Assembly: GCF_049243985.1 (NCBI RefSeq)
Contig: NC_135370.1
Location: 167,489,824 to 167,553,823, forward strand
From: Paroedura picta
Taxonomy: Eukaryota; Chordata; Lepidosauria; Squamata; Gekkonidae
DNA length: 64,000 nt
Reading direction: 5' to 3'
The notes under the pieces were generated by a model that saw nothing but the letters and a program-made list of their open reading frames with translations, was not told where the DNA came from and made no database searches. Made by a program: the position numbers and the translations under genes. Numbering within the stretch: position 1 is the stretch's first letter; the number at the start of each line of letters is the position of its first letter. Of the stretch, positions 11,953 through 23,100 are shown one piece after another.

Positions 11953-14155
11953 CATTAAAGTGCCCACCGATGTATCACTGAAGAAAACATTTACCAAGTC
12001 AAAGGCAGGATCTGTGGGCCTAAGGCACTCCAGATGTGAAGCTTGGCCTTCCAATGGCTTTTGGAGCAGGAGAATTGAATGTTTTCCTGACTACTCTCCC
12101 CCCTCATGCCCGACGGTTCCATCCCGATCCTTAGTGTGAATGAAATGTGTACGTAACTGGATTGGGAAAGAGGCAATCTGAATATTCTAAAACGCTTAGT
12201 GCCATGATTTCTGAGCTTGAGCCTGTCAAATAGCACAACACTAGCAAGGAAAGAAGCAGCAGGAAGCCCAAAACAGCAGAATCGTACTGAGTGCTGTCAT
12301 GTAGATCCAAGCAGTGGCAGGATTTGAACATTAATCATTTCTCTTTCATCCCTAACCCTCCCCCCCCCACCTTCCCATGACAAACCACGGTTTGAACTTT
12401 AGGATGCTTCAAAACCAAAGTATGATGGCTAGTTTTTTTAAATTGCAAATTGCTTACATTTTTTTAAATGTCCTTAGTTGTCCTTGGAATTCTTTATGAT
12501 CAAGACCAGTATCCCATCTTGTTCTTCTGTCATTCTGTCCTCAACACTGTGCGGTTTTGGCTCAGCAGACAATTGTGGATTTCAGAGCAAGAATTTGAAG
12601 ATGGGTCAGTTGCACAGGTGCTTGCTGGCCCACCTATTCCTTAATGGCCTCCTTGGTATTCTAAAAAAGTGTGTGGGGTGGGGGGAGACGCAAACTCCTC
12701 CGATCCAGGGCCATCATTGCCTGCTGACTGGTGCAGATCCATCCTCTCCCTGGGCAAGAGCTTTATCTTACGCAAACTAAAGCAACTTTATAGACCTTTC
12801 GCAGAATAAGCTTCATGGCTGGAAACTGTGTGTCAATAACCTCTTCTAAAGTGACCCCCCCTCCTATGTAGCATCTGATCAGAAATGCTTCCAGAACCTA
12901 CGAAGAAGTATTTCGCTGGAGGTGTAAGCTCTGTGACTTCAGGTGATCCTCACCCCAATCATCTCTCCCACGTTCTGTTTGGTGAGTCGAAGGTGGAGAG
13001 CTTTCATGACAGCATAAAATAAAGGTGATGGATTAAATAGTACCTGGCTTTTCCATAGGCTGGGCCTCAGAAGTAAATGGTGAGGAGGGGACCCATTCTT
13101 CAGAACACACAGACCTCGCATTGCTTGAATTTCAGATTAAAGCCCTCTTCTGGTGAGCTATACAAAGCCTTCCTTCCTCACGTTGACGGTAAATCAAAAA
13201 CTGACTGCCAGTGTACCATGGGAGCAAGGGGAGAAGCGTCAGTGTGTGTGTGTGTGTGTGTGCTTTTTTGTCTGTGTCGTAGAGAGTATACAGGGAACAG
13301 TAGCATTCACACAGAATTTTAGATTCCTGTCAAGCAAATCTGAAATAATGATTGGTCTATTTCTGAATGCATACAACTCCCATTTTCGTTGGGCTTCTGC
13401 TCCTGGGAAGAAAAATGCCATACAAGGGAAAAAAAAAAAAGAACTCCGTGATCTGGATCAATTTAGTCACATTTCTCCTTTTGCATGAACACTCGCTGCT
13501 TCAGCTAACCAGATGGAAGGACAAGGAGGGCTCCGAAGCCCTACCCTTGGGCAAGATGGAATCTTATCCAGCTGCCTCTGAAATTGCCAGGCTATCTTTG
13601 CATCTGGGAGAACAAAATATATTGACCAGCAACCCCCCCCCCAAAAAAAGGCAGGTTCTCCAAAAATTAAAGCTCTGCCTTTTTATCTCTGCCCATTTGG
13701 ACCAATGACTTTGGTGCTACTGCAATGTAACAGCAAGTGGGTGCGCATATGTGCATGTGTGTGTGAGGAGACGTGTTTATGTTGTACTGTTAACTTCACT
13801 TGCTAGAGTTTCTGGCCTCTCCTAAAAAAGCCTTCCAAAAACCTCCTGCCTAAACCACCACAAAATTCAGAGAGGAAAGGAAATGGCAGACACCACTTCC
13901 GAGCCTATGCGAAGAGCTTCTGCCAGAAGAAGGGAAGAAGAAAATGGATTGAATTTACCGAAATGGACTCTTTGGAGAGCAGCCCATGCTGTGATTTATT
14001 ATAAGAATTGATGACTCCAGGGCAGTGGGGAAGCTCTGCTGTTTGGTTTCAGCTTCCCGGTAACTCCCCTCAGTCTCAGATGAGGCGGGCCAGGGGTCCT
14101 CTTGTGTGACGGGAACCTGACGGAGCCATCCTGGAAAGGAGCATAGCCTCTAATA
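11953..14155. other. Anonymous intergenic DNA with a TG microsatellite
   Basis: A (TG)n tract lies at about 13242-13261. Open frames reach about 110 codons but look like low-information shadows. No exon, RNA gene or clear repeat family is recognised. Confidence 0.4.
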
Positions 14156-14443
14156 CAGTGGCTCTCAACTTTCCTAATGCCCTGACCCTTTAATATAGTC
14201 CCTCATATTGTGGTGACCCCCAACCATAAAATTATGCAAGTGTTCTTTCACAGAAATTAAACCTAAATTGGCCAACGGAGTGCAGATCCATTGTTCATGA
14301 TAAATTGGTTATAAATTGCATATAAATTGGCGGGCACCTGCAGGAGGAGCAGCAGCAGTGGCGGCGCCCCCAACCGGCCAAGCTGCTCGCCCTGCCGTGA
14401 CCCCTCTGAAAGGGTCAAACGACTCCCAGGTTGAGAAGCACTG
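14156..14443. mobile_element. hAT non-autonomous element, family B
   Basis: It starts CAGTGGCTCTCAAC and ends GTTGAGAAGCACTG, inverted repeats. The 8-bp duplication CTCTAATA is exact at 14148-14155 and 14444-14451. Relatives lie at 18182 and 40837. Confidence 0.88.
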
Positions 14444-14596
14444 CTCTAATATGCTACACATGCAGGGTGCAGAACTTCAACTTGTCGTTCTGGTGTCATT
14501 GTCATTCGCTTGCTCGGTCAGCTCCAAATACTGAAAGCCTCTATGGTCCTCTACCCACTGTTCAGAATTCTGTTAAAATACATCCTTCATTTAAAG

Positions 14597-15056
14597 CAGG
14601 GGTAGTCAACCTGTGGTCCTCCAGATGTTCATGGACTACAATTCCCATGAGCCCCTTCCAGCAAATGCTGGAAGCATTTGCTGGAAGGGGCTCATGGGAA
14701 TTGTAGTCCATGAACATCTGGAGCAGTGGTCCCCAACCTTTTTATCACCGGGGACCACTCAACGCCTTTTACTGAGGCCCGGTGGGGGGGGGGTAATTTA
14801 CTCCTCTACTCTCAACCACTGCCCTAGCGCTCTCTGATCGCTATGGTAATGTTTTAACATCCCTTCAAAATAAGATACAAACACGCCACAACAATGAAGT
14901 GTGTTGTAAAGGGCTGGAGGGGATGAAGTAAAGGGCCAGGGGGGGGGAGAAGGCATCCTTCGGGGCCCACCTCCAATTAGTTGAAGGACCACATGTGGTC
15001 CGCAGCCCACAGGTTGGGGATCGCTAATCTGGAGGACCACAGGTTGACTACCCCTG
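14597..15056. mobile_element. Family A MITE split by a nested family D element
   Basis: Outer ends CAGGGGTAGTCAACC and GGTTGACTACCCCTG carry the exact duplication ATTTAAAG at 14589-14596 and 15057-15064. The second arm is interrupted at 14724-15026. Removing the insert and one target copy restores the usual palindrome. Confidence 0.9.
14724..15026. mobile_element. hAT non-autonomous element, family D, nested in a family A MITE
   Basis: It starts CAGTGGTCCCCAACC and ends GGTTGGGGATCGCTA, imperfect inverted repeats. The exact 8-bp duplication ATCTGGAG lies at 14716-14723 and 15027-15034. It must have inserted after the host MITE. Confidence 0.88.
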
Positions 15057-17060
15057 ATTTAAAGCACCAATATGCTGTAAGGAAAACTGCCCCATAGGCT
15101 GCAGAGCTACAGTCAAAGTTGTGGAAGGCAGCCAGTGTTTAATATTCAGTGTCCTTCTGGCTCTCACAGAAAGTCAGAGATGCTTTGGCCCCCTGGGTTT
15201 TCCCCCCTCGTGTATTTTGCTGTGTGCCCCCCACCCCCACCCCTGTCCAAACAGCCGGGGTTAGCTCCCAAGAGGTAAATGGAAAGAGGTAAGCAGCCTA
15301 CTGCCGGCTGCCCCAGGATGATTCCAAGGCTGGCCCCTGAAGCTTAACTCTGGCTTGTGTGTAGGGGAAGAGACTCGGAAATGGTCAGAACCTGGACGCT
15401 TTTCACAGGGGAAATACAACATCGTCAAGCTCTTAAGGACGGCGGTCCTCAAGGATTTAAACTTCAGCTGGAGGTGACTTTCCTCCCAAAGCTCAGCATG
15501 CAAGGGTGAGGCTAGTGAAAATGTCTAGGACCTTCTCCTTTTGCCGTTTCATTGGGATTCTCTTTTTGGTGGGATGTGTGTATGTGTGCTTGGCTTAGAC
15601 ACTTCTGTCCAGAACAAAATCAAAGTTTGTAAAAAATACGAATAGTCCCAAGGTTATCGATTCCCCCGCAGCCTAAGAATATTTTTCACGCTACGAAATT
15701 TGGGCATTTTACACGAATGCCTCTGACAGCGATTTCACCCCAGTGGAAAATGTACAGTGCTTCAGAGGCAGATGCACCCGGGCACCTTTGCTTTACGCCC
15801 TCTGGAGCCTGGCTTTTCTGGACAGGCACCACAGCAGCCTCGCGGCCAGGCTCTAAAAGGTAAGGCAGCAGCTAATCTGCCCGGCTGGTAATTATCCGCG
15901 TGGCGTTATTGATTTCCGGAATTAATTTTTTGCCGGTGTCTGTGATTCCTCCTGGTTCTGTGAAAGGTTTTAACTTATTTCATTGGGGAGGTCAGCGCGC
16001 GTGTCGATGGGTATTGACGTGGACGCACTACGAGGCTGGTGGATCACGACTGACGGCAAGAGCCATTAATGCTCGATGAAGAGAGAGTAGTGCCCGTAAA
16101 AGAGACCATTTCCCCTGCTTACAGAACGACTCTGGATGGAAGCAGAGTTCTCCCCCCCCTTTCAAAAAGGGACAACCGTGACAACATTTGATCAAACACC
16201 ATTTTCATGGTCATGAACGGATCGTGTTTTAAAAAAAACAGAATCTGTTTACGTGGAGTGATTCCGAAGTGCTAACGGTTATGTCGACGGAGAAGGAGAA
16301 AAAAAATCCCCCAATAGTACTACTCAATACAACTGTCTCCTCTAGCACAGACAGACAAAAGACTCTTTGAAATTAGTCTGTATTGAACTATGTTGATAAG
16401 ATACATCGCAGTCCACCTGACACGGCTGGTTTAGACGATTCATGCTTTCCGACGGCAGGATAACCTTTTGGAAGACAGCGACGTTTAAAACGGACGATCC
16501 TCTCATGAACATTTTCATGCAGTAAACACCTGCCTATTATATAGTTATTTTCGGGAGGCAGGCTGACTGCATTCGAATCAGGTGTCGTGACATAATCCAG
16601 AAGGTACTTTTAACAAGACTCAAGTCCTGAAACTACCGAACGACTGTCGGAGAGGTTGACTGAGATCTCTCTAGAGAGCACATGTACAAAAATACACAGA
16701 TTCGGTCTTAACATCATAAATTAACATGTTTGAGCATTTTAATATAAAACTTGTTAACAATTTCGTTCCTACCAGTCCAGCACAGTTGAACAAGTATATG
16801 ATCCACTTAAGGAGGGAAAGGAGGGTGTTTTTTTGTTTGTTTGTTTGTGGTGGTTGTTTATAAAGAACTTAAAAAAAAACATAAAGTGCATTCTGAGCTA
16901 CGAAAATGGCGCTTACGGAGACAACCAAGTTTTTCTTAAAAAAAAAAAAGTACCAAAAGAACCGCTTGTTGTAACATCTTGCTGCAGCATTTGCAAAGAT
17001 AAGGCACTACTGCTGATGTTGTACCTTTGAGAGCACGGAGCGCGCGGGGGATCCGGCCCG
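15057..17060. other. Repeat-poor stretch: MOK 3' UTR and downstream flank
   Basis: From about 15540 to 17060 I see no interspersed repeat, unlike the surroundings. The part next to 17061 should be MOK 3' UTR; a possible minus-strand ATTAAA poly(A) signal lies at 16738-16743. 15880-16000 is AT-rich with ATTA-type motifs and may be a conserved noncoding element. Confidence 0.4.
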
Positions 17061-17141
17061 TCAGTAGCCGCCGCCTCTTCTCTCCAGAGCAGGCAAGTGG
17101 AACTGTTTCATGGGAGATTTAAACTCCTTCTGCTTTTCAGA
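17061..17141 (-). CDS. MOK: MOK exon 12, last coding exon
   Basis: Encodes SEKQKEFKSPMKQFHLPALE, then RRGGGY and TGA (stop at 17063-17061). It matches the spacing of the human ending (DLKPAPQQCRLPTIVRKGGR). Acceptor tcgtcaacag. Confidence 0.85.
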   Translation of the reverse strand, partial: SEKQKEFKSPMKQFHLPALERRGGGY

Positions 17142-20100
17142 CTGTTGACGAGACAACAGAAGTTACAACCGGCTGTAATCTAGCTGCGTGCAATTGTAGC
17201 GTTAAGATAAGCAAGGCAGCGTTTTACCTTGCTGTCCGTCCCGAAACAGGTGATGGGCTGCAACACCTGGACAGGTCTGTTGGTTGCTGGTAAGGTAAAA
17301 ATGGGCTGAAATGGAGGACTAGGGTAAGAAGCCAAGTGGTTTACTGCAGGAACGGTCAGTTTTGGCAACTCTACTGCAAAGGGAGGTCCGTGATGTCCCA
17401 GCGGATTCTCCTGAGCATTCCTCAGAAAATTCTTTTAAAACGAAAAAATAGAAAATTCAGCGTCTCAAAGTCGTATCTTTCGGTAGGTTAAATGTAGGTT
17501 TATGAAACGAAAAAAACCATCTGGCCCTGATCTGTGTTGATCTGGATATTCCCACATCTGCACTCCTGCGCTGACTCTCAAGACTTCTGCCTAATAGCGC
17601 TTTCGTATCGGTGGCCTTCGTAAGTGAGCGTGCCATGCGGAAGAACCATCCTGGCGGAAGTCATTAGACCAGTCCAGACACAACCGCAGAGGTGAGGAAA
17701 ACTCTGCCCTAACTGGCATGTGGTGGAAAAGGGGGGGGGCTCTCAGTGCAAAGCAGTTGAGAATGATTGGCTGGCCTTAAAAAATGGGGTGCGTGATGGT
17801 AAGGTGGACACTTCTTGAGAAAATAGACTTGTATTCTTTTGTTTTGCTAACTGGAAAATGAATCCACTATTTCATCTAAGGCTTAGAGGTCCATCTAATT
17901 TTCTTAATGTGCTCCATTGCTGGGAGGGAATTACAAAGAAGCTAAGAGCTAAAGGGCCTTCCTGCAGCTGTCATTGAAACAGCATGAAGGAACAAAGAGT
18001 GCAGGTATATTACAAGCAGAACGGGGCAAACTGAAGGAGTGGACTGTCGGAGTGCCAAGAGGGAAATTTAAGTGCCAAGAGGGAAATTTCACTTTCCTCT
18101 CAGTTTGGGAAGTTTTAGCTAATCCTGGAGAGGTTACAATGTGTGCAGCTTGGGACATACTAAGGCTCAGATCCACTAGAACAGCGTTTTTCAACCCTCC
18201 TGCTGTTGTGACCCCTGCCATTGCGGTGGTGACCCAAAGAGGGTCATAGGATTGCATGCTGGCATGCCAGCCAGCACCCCTCCCTGCCACTGGCTGCCTC
18301 AGCTTTCCAAGATTTCCAGCGCATGCGCAACTCTATGACCCCCTTTGGGTTGCTGCCACCCTTTGGGTTGCCACCGCCAGCGGTTCTCAACCCCTTCCGC
18401 TTTGGGTCACCGAGGCCACCACCACCCCTCTGAAAGGGTGGATCCGACCGCCCTGGGAGTCGTAACCCCAGGTTGAGAACCATTGCACTAGAAGATTTCC
18501 GCATGTGCTAGGGTCCTTGTGCAAGCAAAAGTGTGGCGCAGCCCTGACATTGGCCCTGCGTGCTAAGGTCAACACAGTGTATCCTGATCTGTCTTCCCAC
18601 TTGCAAGTACCAACTTTCTAGGCACTCTTGAGATTCAGGAAGGAAAACATTGGGTGCTGCACAAGATCTTGCGGAAGCAGAATTGCACCAAGTCCACTTC
18701 CCCTGATCCATCTCTGGATTCAAGGCTGTTCTGAATGGCATGGAGTCCTCTGACAGTAAAGAAGAGCCATGCCTAGTGCAGTGGCCTCTAATCTGGAGAA
18801 CTGGGCTTGATTCCCTACTCCTCCACATGCAGTCAGGTGGGTGACCTCAGGGCTCTCTCAGCCTCACTTCACAGGGTGTCTGTTGTGGGGATAGGAAAGG
18901 GAAGGACATGGGAAGCTACTTTGAGACTCCTTTGGGTAGAGAAAAGCGACATATAGAGACCAGCTCTTCTTCTTCAGTAATATCAGGGCTCTCTCAGCCT
19001 CACCCACCCCACAGGGTGTCTGTTGTGGGGAGAGGAAGGGAAGGTGACTGTAAGCCGCTTTGAGACTCCTTCGGGTAGTGAAAAGCAGGGTCCAAAAATC
19101 AGCTTCTCTAAACAGATGCTGAATGGAAGCTGTTGCCAGTGTTGTTTCTGCAGCTGGGTCAGATGGCATTTGCTCTTCCTAACATGCCAACACTAGAATC
19201 CATTTAGCCCCGCCTGACCTGCCTGGCCCAGTCTCCTGGGGTCTTGGAAGCTAAGCAGGGTTGACCCTTCTTCTGTGAAGATTCAAGGGGTGGCAGGTCC
19301 CAGTGGCTGAGCGATAGGGTTGTGAGTGTCCTGCATAGTGCAGGGGGTTGGACTAGATGACCCAGGAGGTCCCGTCCAACTCTACGATTCTATGACTCTG
19401 GCTAGTATTTGGAAGGGGGACCTCCAAGGACTACCAGGGTCATGATGTGGAGGCAGGCAGTGCAAACCGCTTCCAAACCTTGCCTTGAAATCCCTACGGT
19501 GTTGCCATAAATCTGCCATGACTTGACAGCAGAAAAGAGATCCATGTAAATGGTCTGGAAAGGACGCTTTCTGGAGAAGCCTCCATGCTTGTTGGATCCC
19601 GTACCCAGAATCATTCTCCAGAAGTTACAAGAACAACCTGTTCACCTGAGCCCCAGACATTGTGCCTAAAGCTGGCCCAACGTCCTCTTGTGCAGGGGTA
19701 GTCAACCTGTGGTCCTGCAGATGTCAATGGACTACAATTCCCATGAGCCCCTGCTAGCTAATGCTGACGGGCTCATGGGAATTGTAGTCCATGGACATCT
19801 GGAGGACCACAGGTTGACTCCCCCTGCTCTTGTGTACTGCTCCCGTCTGTGTCATAATATGCCGAATACATGCAAAGCCTATCAGAACTGACAGCATCTG
19901 GATACAGCACAAATCCACCCCTGACACTCCCTCCCCCCAAAAAATGCCAAAGCCTTTGCAGCACATCCAGGCCGCTGATCAGATCACCCAGCTCAACAGA
20001 CAAATGTTTTCCCAGTAAGGCAGAATGACACTGTTTTAAATAAGCTTATTAGTTATTCTTTGATTTAAAAATTACCTGCCTTTGATCCTCCTTTGAAATA

Positions 20101-23100
20101 CGCCGCAAGCCGATGCAATCCCTTTCTAAGGGGCTTTCTGCTAATCTCATTTTTCTGTGCAAAGTCAGAGCTTGCTTCTCTGCAATCCTGTTTGGGGCAA
20201 AGCCAGACAGACCCCCACGTTTCAGTTTGACCGGCACAGACCGGAGAGTCGACTGTCACAGAGGTGTGATTGTTCCGTTATGCTAAGCGGCGATTAAAAA
20301 ATGAAACGGTTAGCGGCCTTAATCCTTGTCAGGTAAGAGTCCGGGTTTTGATTGGCACCCCAGAGATTTAACAGGTTAAATACGGCCACGGGGCAGACAG
20401 CCTGCGGACGAACCCCGATCTCTGCATCTGCTGTGCGGCTCTGAGCCCGCCTGCGTGGAGAGTCTGCTCTGCTTACCTCAGTTCTCTGAAGTAAGGATGC
20501 TGCAGCGCTTCGCGGGCATCGATTCTGTCCTCGGGATCATACTGGATCATGGCATACATGAGCGCCAGGCTCCTCCTGGACAAGTTAGGCATAAGTGGAG
20601 AGATTCCTTTCCCTTTTCTGATGGGGAAGTCAAAGCTCATCACTCTTGACCTGCATTAAACCCAGGGAAATAGAGGGCAGTTCTGTCAAGTGACTCTCAG
20701 TATCATTGGGGGTCGGTGGGGGAAAGAACCTATGAAAGAGGGCTAACAAAACACAGACGTTAAAGTTCCCTTCTTGCTGAGCTCAGCTAAGCCCTGATTG
20801 ATCATTGACTTGGTCCGACTGTGCTGCAACCTCTGCAAAATAGCCACATCTGCATGCCTGGTATGGTGGGCCATATTCTTCTAGGGAAGAGAGGGGAGGA
20901 CCCAGGTCTCATGAGAGTCCTGCTCTTCCCTCCACATGGTCTCTGACCACTCTAGGAGCCAATCTGGCTGGCTGCCCAGGTTCATAACAGCCTGCCCTCA
21001 TCAAGGAGGTCTCCTGAGGCTACCTGTCTTCATCTTGCCTCGAGGTTCTCAAAAATGCTGCCAAGGGCTGCTGGGCCAGCTACTATGCCAGGGTAGAGTG
21101 TTCAAAGCAGTCTGCCTCTTTTATTCTCTTTATATCTTTACAACAGCCCTGTCAATATTGTGGGTGAAGAGAATTGAGGCTGAGAGAAGCTCGCTGAAGG
21201 CTCCCCAGTGAGTTCATGGGAGAGAGGAGGTCTGAATTTCTCGGCTTCACAATTTGAATAAGTGTATCTAGCGCACAAGGTATTTCTAGAACGCCTACAG
21301 CTGCCTTATTTTGAGTTGGGCTACTGGTCTATTAAGGTGAGCATTGTCTATCCTGACTGACGGCAGCTCTCGGGTGCCTCATGTCCCGGGCTTTCACATC
21401 ACCCACTGCCTGATTCTTTTAGCTGGAGATGGCAGGGATTGAACCTGGGACCCTCAACATGCAGAGCAGATGTTCTCTCACTGAGCCATGGTCCCTCCCT
21501 TAGCCACTCTCTACCACAGCTGGTGCATCATCTGTGCTCACCGGGGTGCTGTCTGATCAACTTTTAATACAAACAAAACAGAAAGGAAAAGGTGAATGTG
21601 ACTTGCGGCTTGTCTTGGACCGTTTATGCACTGGAGGTTTCATGCCAGGCTGCAGGCTGGAGTTTTAGTCATGGCAGGTTGCCCCACCTCTTCCTGCGCC
21701 CACATGGGGGATCACTTGGCCTGGTGCACCTCATCCGCCCTCTATCTGTGCTCCTGATAGGGGGGTGGGGCAGTGAAGTTCCCAGTGCATAAATGGTCTT
21801 GGTGGGGGCTGGGAATCAAGCGGAGAGAAAAGGTGCGAAAACTCTGAAAACCTGTCAGGCACCTAGGAGCCATTTCTTGACCCTCTCCAGTCTTGCAGCC
21901 TTTAGACGATGCTTCTGCCATGCTTTGCCCTTCTGCACCAAGAATAACGCTTGGTTTTTTGAAAGCAAAAGTAGATGCTGAACAATCTGATGATGAGTTC
22001 AAGAGCTGCCATGATTTGTAAAGAAATCAGTGGAGTGATCATAGCTCAGGTCACGGTTCATGCCTACAGAAGCCCATGCCATGACAAATGAATTAGCTCA
22101 GCTATTCTAAATCAGGGCTGGCCAAACAGCGGCTCTCCAGATGTCCATGCACTACAATCACCGTGTGCTGGAAGGGGCTCATGGGAATTGTAGTCCATGG
22201 ACACCTGGAGAGCGACAGTTTGCCCCCCTGACTTTGCTCTAAAAACTATAATTTTGTTACTAGCTTAAGAAAGATCTGGGCAAGTTTTAATTACAGCTGG
22301 TGCATTACTTACTGTTTGAACTTATTAAGAGTTTTCTTGGGAGGAGTACCTATAATTTCATGGATTTTTGAGATCTGGTCCAGTTCATTTGATCCAGGAA
22401 AGAGCGGGTGGAAACTGTAAACAAAAGGGAGGAACAGAACTGGCAGTGCTGATGAAAATGAAACTTTCTCCGTGGTCAGGAAGCCGGGCCTCTGACCCTC
22501 TCTGATTCAAGACGTACCTTGCAATTTCGTAGAACACGCAGCCAGCGCTCCACATGTCCATTTTGTAGCCATAGTAGCCGTCGGTGAGAAGGCATTCTGG
22601 TGCTCTGTACCAACGCGTAGAGATGTATTCTGTAAAGGGCTGTTTGGAATGTATGCTCCTGCAGGATCCAAAATCCCCTAATTTCAGAAGATCCTGCTGC
22701 AATGAAACAGTTGTGCATTTCAAATGAGAAGGATTATTTTTTTTTTAAGGAGGGTTTCTTGTTAGCCGGGACATCCGTCTGCTTAGGCAGTCTCCAGGGT
22801 TGGGTGTACAAATGAGTCTGTGACCCAGGAATGGGGGGGGGGGGAGGGAGCAAGCTTGGTCATTGCTTCGGGGATGGTGGGGATTTTTAAGTCTTTTATT
22901 AGGTTTTGTATGAGGATTTTAGAATGTGACCCGCCACAAGTCACTTTGTGAGAGTGGTGGGATATACATTGAAACAGGAAGGAAGGAAGGAAGGAAGGAA
23001 GGAAGGAAGGAAGGAAGGAAGGAAGGAAGGAAGGAAGGAAGGAAGGAAGGAAGGAAGGAAGGAAGGAAGGAAGGAAGGAAGGAAGGAAGGAAGGAAGGAA

